From: Candidatus Gastranaerophilales bacterium
Lineage (GTDB): Bacteria; Cyanobacteriota; Vampirovibrionia; Gastranaerophilales; Gastranaerophilaceae
DNA: 34,346 nt
Assembly (NCBI GenBank): GCA_947624685.1
Contig: CANQLJ010000018.1
Coordinates: forward strand, 1 to 34,346
Reading direction: 5' to 3'
Under the pieces are notes generated by a model. The model worked only from the letters and a program-made list of their open reading frames with translations. It was not told where the DNA came from and ran no database searches. Position numbers and translations under genes: made by a program. Below are positions 32,318 through 34,346 of the stretch, in pieces. The first letter of the stretch is position 1, and every line of letters begins with the position of its first letter.

Positions 32318-32375
32318 TTATAATATATAATAAATAAGTTATATTTATCAAAATACAAATTAACTGAGGAATAAA

Positions 32376-32759
32376 ATGTTTTATAAAGCAAATAAGCTTG
32401 TTTTATTGTGTGGTTTTTCGCTTGTCGAAATAATTGTGGGTCTGATTGTGATAAGTTCGGTTTTAGCTGCAATTGCTCCCGTTATTACTAAAAAAATATC
32501 AAAAAATACAACAACAATTTCCGCTTCATCATCTAATACAGGCGCATCATTACCTGTAGGGACAATTGTTGTGTATCTTGGGCAGACAGCACCAGATGGG
32601 TGGTTAATGTGTGACGGAAACGCATTTAATGTAATTAAATACCCAAAATTATATCAACATTTAAAATCCAACCATACCCCCGATATGAGAGGGTATACCT
32701 TAAAAGGAGCAACGCAAGCTGAAATTAACGAAGCAAACGGGGTTGAAACAGATGAATAG
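32376..32759 (+). CDS. Type IV prepilin fused to a phage-tail-collar domain
   Basis: 127 residues in two parts. Residues 1-40 are a class III signal: short basic leader, then CG|FSLVEIIVGLIVISSVLAA with cleavage expected after Gly13, Glu at mature position 5, and a hydrophobic helix. A Ser/Thr/Asn-rich linker (about 41-58) leads to a tail-collar-like domain: LPVGTIVVYLGQTAPDGWLMCDG (59-81 in pieces), a KYPKLYQHLK segment, and TPDMRGYTLKG (101-111), corresponding to the collar motifs PVGTI, P.GWL.CDG, YP.L and PDLRG.FL.G. Such a product would be an inner-membrane-anchored or pilus-incorporated minor pilin that displays a collar-like head. Processing by the PilD at 1016-2047 is expected. A ribosome binding site (GAGGA) precedes the ATG. 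Confidence 0.85.
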   Translation: MFYKANKLVLLCGFSLVEIIVGLIVISSVLAAIAPVITKKISKNTTTISASSSNTGASLPVGTIVVYLGQTAPDGWLMCDGNAFNVIKYPKLYQHLKSNHTPDMRGYTLKGATQAEINEANGVETDE

Positions 32760-32789
32760 AATGGAAAGCACAATAGGAAAAAAGTTTTT

Positions 32790-33293
32790 ATGAAAAAATT
32801 TGTTAAATTTTTTGTATATTTTTTGACAATGTTAAGTTTTATTACCAAATCTTCTATAGCAGGTGTTGATTGTTGGGAGGAGTATGGTTTAACTTCAACT
32901 CCCGGTACCTCAGCACTTAGACAGCAATTAAGTCTGCAAGGAATTGATTATTATTTAGTTAGCACTCAAATTAGAACCGTAAAAGCCGATTCGGGAACAT
33001 ATTTTACCGCTCCATATACAATATACCATCCTCCCTTAGTTGGTGTATCGGGGAAAATAACCGATGAATCAAAACCGGTAGAGTCGTTTCCGTTTGAACC
33101 TCTCAATAGTGCTATGTTTTTACAATCTTTTACTCAATCGCATTCTTACGGATGGAACGTTGCTCACATACAATTAAGTGCAGCAAATTACACAGCCTTC
33201 TTCGTTCATACCTTTTGTGCCATAACCTCTGGCGGTGATGGGGGTTCGGGGGATGCTAAGGCTGCTGTTAATTATATAATTAAAGCCGAATAA
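32790..33293 (+). CDS. Secreted protein of unknown function, partner of the pilin-collar gene
   Basis: 167 residues with a clear Sec signal peptide: MKKFVKFFVYFLTMLSFIT, cleavage probably after SIA at residue 24. The mature part has two cysteines (Cys28 and one near residue 142) that could form a disulfide, and is rich in Ser, Thr, Tyr and aromatic residues. The C-terminus, GGDGGSGDAKAAVNYIIKAE, ends in the NYIIKA pattern often seen at the end of tail-fibre/collar proteins (my recollection). AGGAAA about ten bases upstream supports the ATG. Follows the pilin-collar gene by 30 bases and is closed by a terminator, so the two form one operon. Function unknown. Confidence 0.75.
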   Translation: MKKFVKFFVYFLTMLSFITKSSIAGVDCWEEYGLTSTPGTSALRQQLSLQGIDYYLVSTQIRTVKADSGTYFTAPYTIYHPPLVGVSGKITDESKPVESFPFEPLNSAMFLQSFTQSHSYGWNVAHIQLSAANYTAFFVHTFCAITSGGDGGSGDAKAAVNYIIKAE

Positions 33294-33324
33294 AAACATT
33301 ATAAAAATTCATGTTATTTTTGCT

Positions 33325-33354
33325 ATGGGGATTGATTATATCCCCATCTTTTTT
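33325..33354 (+). terminator. Intrinsic terminator of the pilin-collar operon
   Basis: ATGGGGAT (33325-33332) pairs with ATCCCCAT (33340-33347) around a 7-base loop, followed by CTTTTTT. Works on the plus strand only; lies 20 bases from the convergent lepA stop. Confidence 0.88.
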
Positions 33355-33373
33355 AAATTTATTCTTTTATTTT

Positions 33374-34346
33374 TTATTCTTCATTAAGGCTCAAGACCGC
33401 CATAAACGCTTCTTGAGGGATTTCGACGCGGCCGATGGATTTCATTCTCTTTTTACCTCGTTTTTGTTTTTCAAGGAGCTTTCTTTTTCTTGTAATATCT
33501 CCGCCATAGCACTTATCAAGGACTGATTTTCTTAATGCCTTGATGTTTGTTCTTGCAATGATTCTACCCCCGATTGCGGCTTGTATAGCAACTTCAAAAA
33601 GTTGCCTTGGGATAATGTCTTTTAATTTGTTTGTTAATTTTTGACCTATATTATAAGCGCTATCCTTATGGCAAATGACGGAAAGTGCGTCAACAACAGA
33701 ACCTGCCAATAATATATCCATTTTTACAAGGTCAGATTTTTTATAGTCACAAAATTCATAATCCAAGGAAGCATAGCCTTTTGAGCGGGATTTTAACTGG
33801 TCATAAAATTCGCTTATAACCTCTGATAATGGTATTTGATATTCAAGATTCACTCTTATATCATCGATATATTGCATATTAATAAATATTCCGCGCTTAT
33901 CCTGACACAGCTCCATCAATGTCCCAACGTAATCGTTTGGCGTAAAAATATTCACCCGAACATAAGGTTCTTCAATGTAATCTCGATATTGACTGTCGGG
34001 AAGCTCTGATGGGTTATCAATTTCAACCACCGTTCCGTCGGTCTTATGGACTTTATAGATAACGGAAGGTGCTGTGGTAATTAGCGAGAGATTGTATTCT
34101 CTTTCTAACCTTTCTTGCGCAATTTCCATATGAAGCATCCCTAAAAATCCGCATCTAAAACCAAAACCCAAGGCATTTGATGTTTCAGGTTCATAGGTAA
34201 TGGAGCTATCGGATAATTTTAATTTTTCAAGAGCGTCTTTTAATTCGTGATAATCTTCGTTATTAACAGGATACAGCCCCGAAAATACCATCGGTTTTGC
34301 TTCAAATTCCCTTCCTGTTGCAAAAAATTTTATTTTATCACCAAGC
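33374..34346 (-). CDS. lepA: Elongation factor 4 (LepA), C-terminal part
   Basis: The frame is open to the right window edge, so about 323 C-terminal residues of an approximately 600-residue GTPase are present. It begins near [19 protein letters not shown] and contains [57 protein letters not shown], and the LepA-specific C-terminal domain with [18 protein letters not shown] and [10 protein letters not shown], ending in [12 protein letters not shown]. The GTPase domain is outside the window. LepA acts on ribosomes, promoting back-translocation in vitro and affecting initiation or assembly in vivo. Confidence 0.97.
   Translation of the reverse strand, partial: LGDKIKFFATGREFEAKPMVFSGLYPVNNEDYHELKDALEKLKLSDSSITYEPETSNALGFGFRCGFLGMLHMEIAQERLEREYNLSLITTAPSVIYKVHKTDGTVVEIDNPSELPDSQYRDYIEEPYVRVNIFTPNDYVGTLMELCQDKRGIFINMQYIDDIRVNLEYQIPLSEVISEFYDQLKSRSKGYASLDYEFCDYKKSDLVKMDILLAGSVVDALSVICHKDSAYNIGQKLTNKLKDIIPRQLFEVAIQAAIGGRIIARTNIKALRKSVLDKCYGGDITRKRKLLEKQKRGKKRMKSIGRVEIPQEAFMAVLSLNEE

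Overview
The window is AT-rich bacterial chromosome, densely packed with mostly housekeeping genes. I see no rRNA, tRNA, CRISPR array, transposase or prophage block. My best placement is a fermentative, non-photosynthetic relative of Cyanobacteria (Vampirovibrionia/Melainabacteria, probably Gastranaerophilales-like). This is inference from four things: a YidC with a long insert in its first extracytoplasmic loop, as I recall from cyanobacterial YidC; a SigF-like sigma factor overlapping a prepilin peptidase gene (SigF controls type IV pili in Synechocystis); an AdhE-Rex fermentation module; and a prepilin fused to a phage-tail-collar domain. A Clostridia-like or other low-GC phylum is not excluded.

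Layout. 1-3837 (minus strand): an edge-truncated GGGtGRT-family gene with its NifU-like Fe-S partner, then ilvC -> SigF-like sigma -> pilD, where stops and starts touch or overlap. 3974-5011 (plus): an unrecognised PRTase-like protein. 5140-11462 (minus): a slipin/NfeD membrane pair preceded by a possible leader-peptide/attenuator, AlkD-like and MutS2 repair proteins (4-base overlap), and gpmI. 11651-15555 (plus): a MATE exporter, nadB and nadC. 15560-17449 (minus): a degenerate sugar-nucleotide epimerase and a stand-alone OLD-type TOPRIM protein. 17605-20933 (plus): adhE and rex, separated by a strong terminator. 21108-24201 (minus): a GT39-like glycosyltransferase, a rhodanese-fold protein lacking the active-site Cys, and an orphan NarL-type response regulator. 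24521-25849 (plus): an FAD oxidoreductase with a TATAAT box six bases before its ATG and four CGATAT-type sites upstream. 25876-27201 (minus): mnmE. 27267-30102 (plus): yidC, murA and a small protein made of two RWYDxDP repeats. 30086-30857 (minus): an ECF sigma with a 61-residue zinc-less anti-sigma-like protein. 30935-32028 (plus): a ThiE-like fragment and a NUDIX hydrolase. 32051-33293: an XRE regulator divergent from a prepilin/tail-collar fusion and a secreted protein. 33374-34346 (minus): the C-terminal part of lepA.

How they fit together. AdhE with Rex is an NADH-recycling fermentation unit under redox control; NadB/NadC make NAD precursor. PilD would process the pilin-collar protein 30 kb away, and the SigF-like factor upstream of pilD may control such pilins. 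YidC, MurA, the GT39 enzyme and slipin/NfeD serve the envelope. The most unusual points are the pilin-collar/XRE unit with a palindromic operator, the stripped-down anti-sigma, the leader-ORF/hairpin before nfeD whose 3' arm holds the nfeD ribosome binding site, terminators placed directly against the next gene's start, and several genes that look leaderless.
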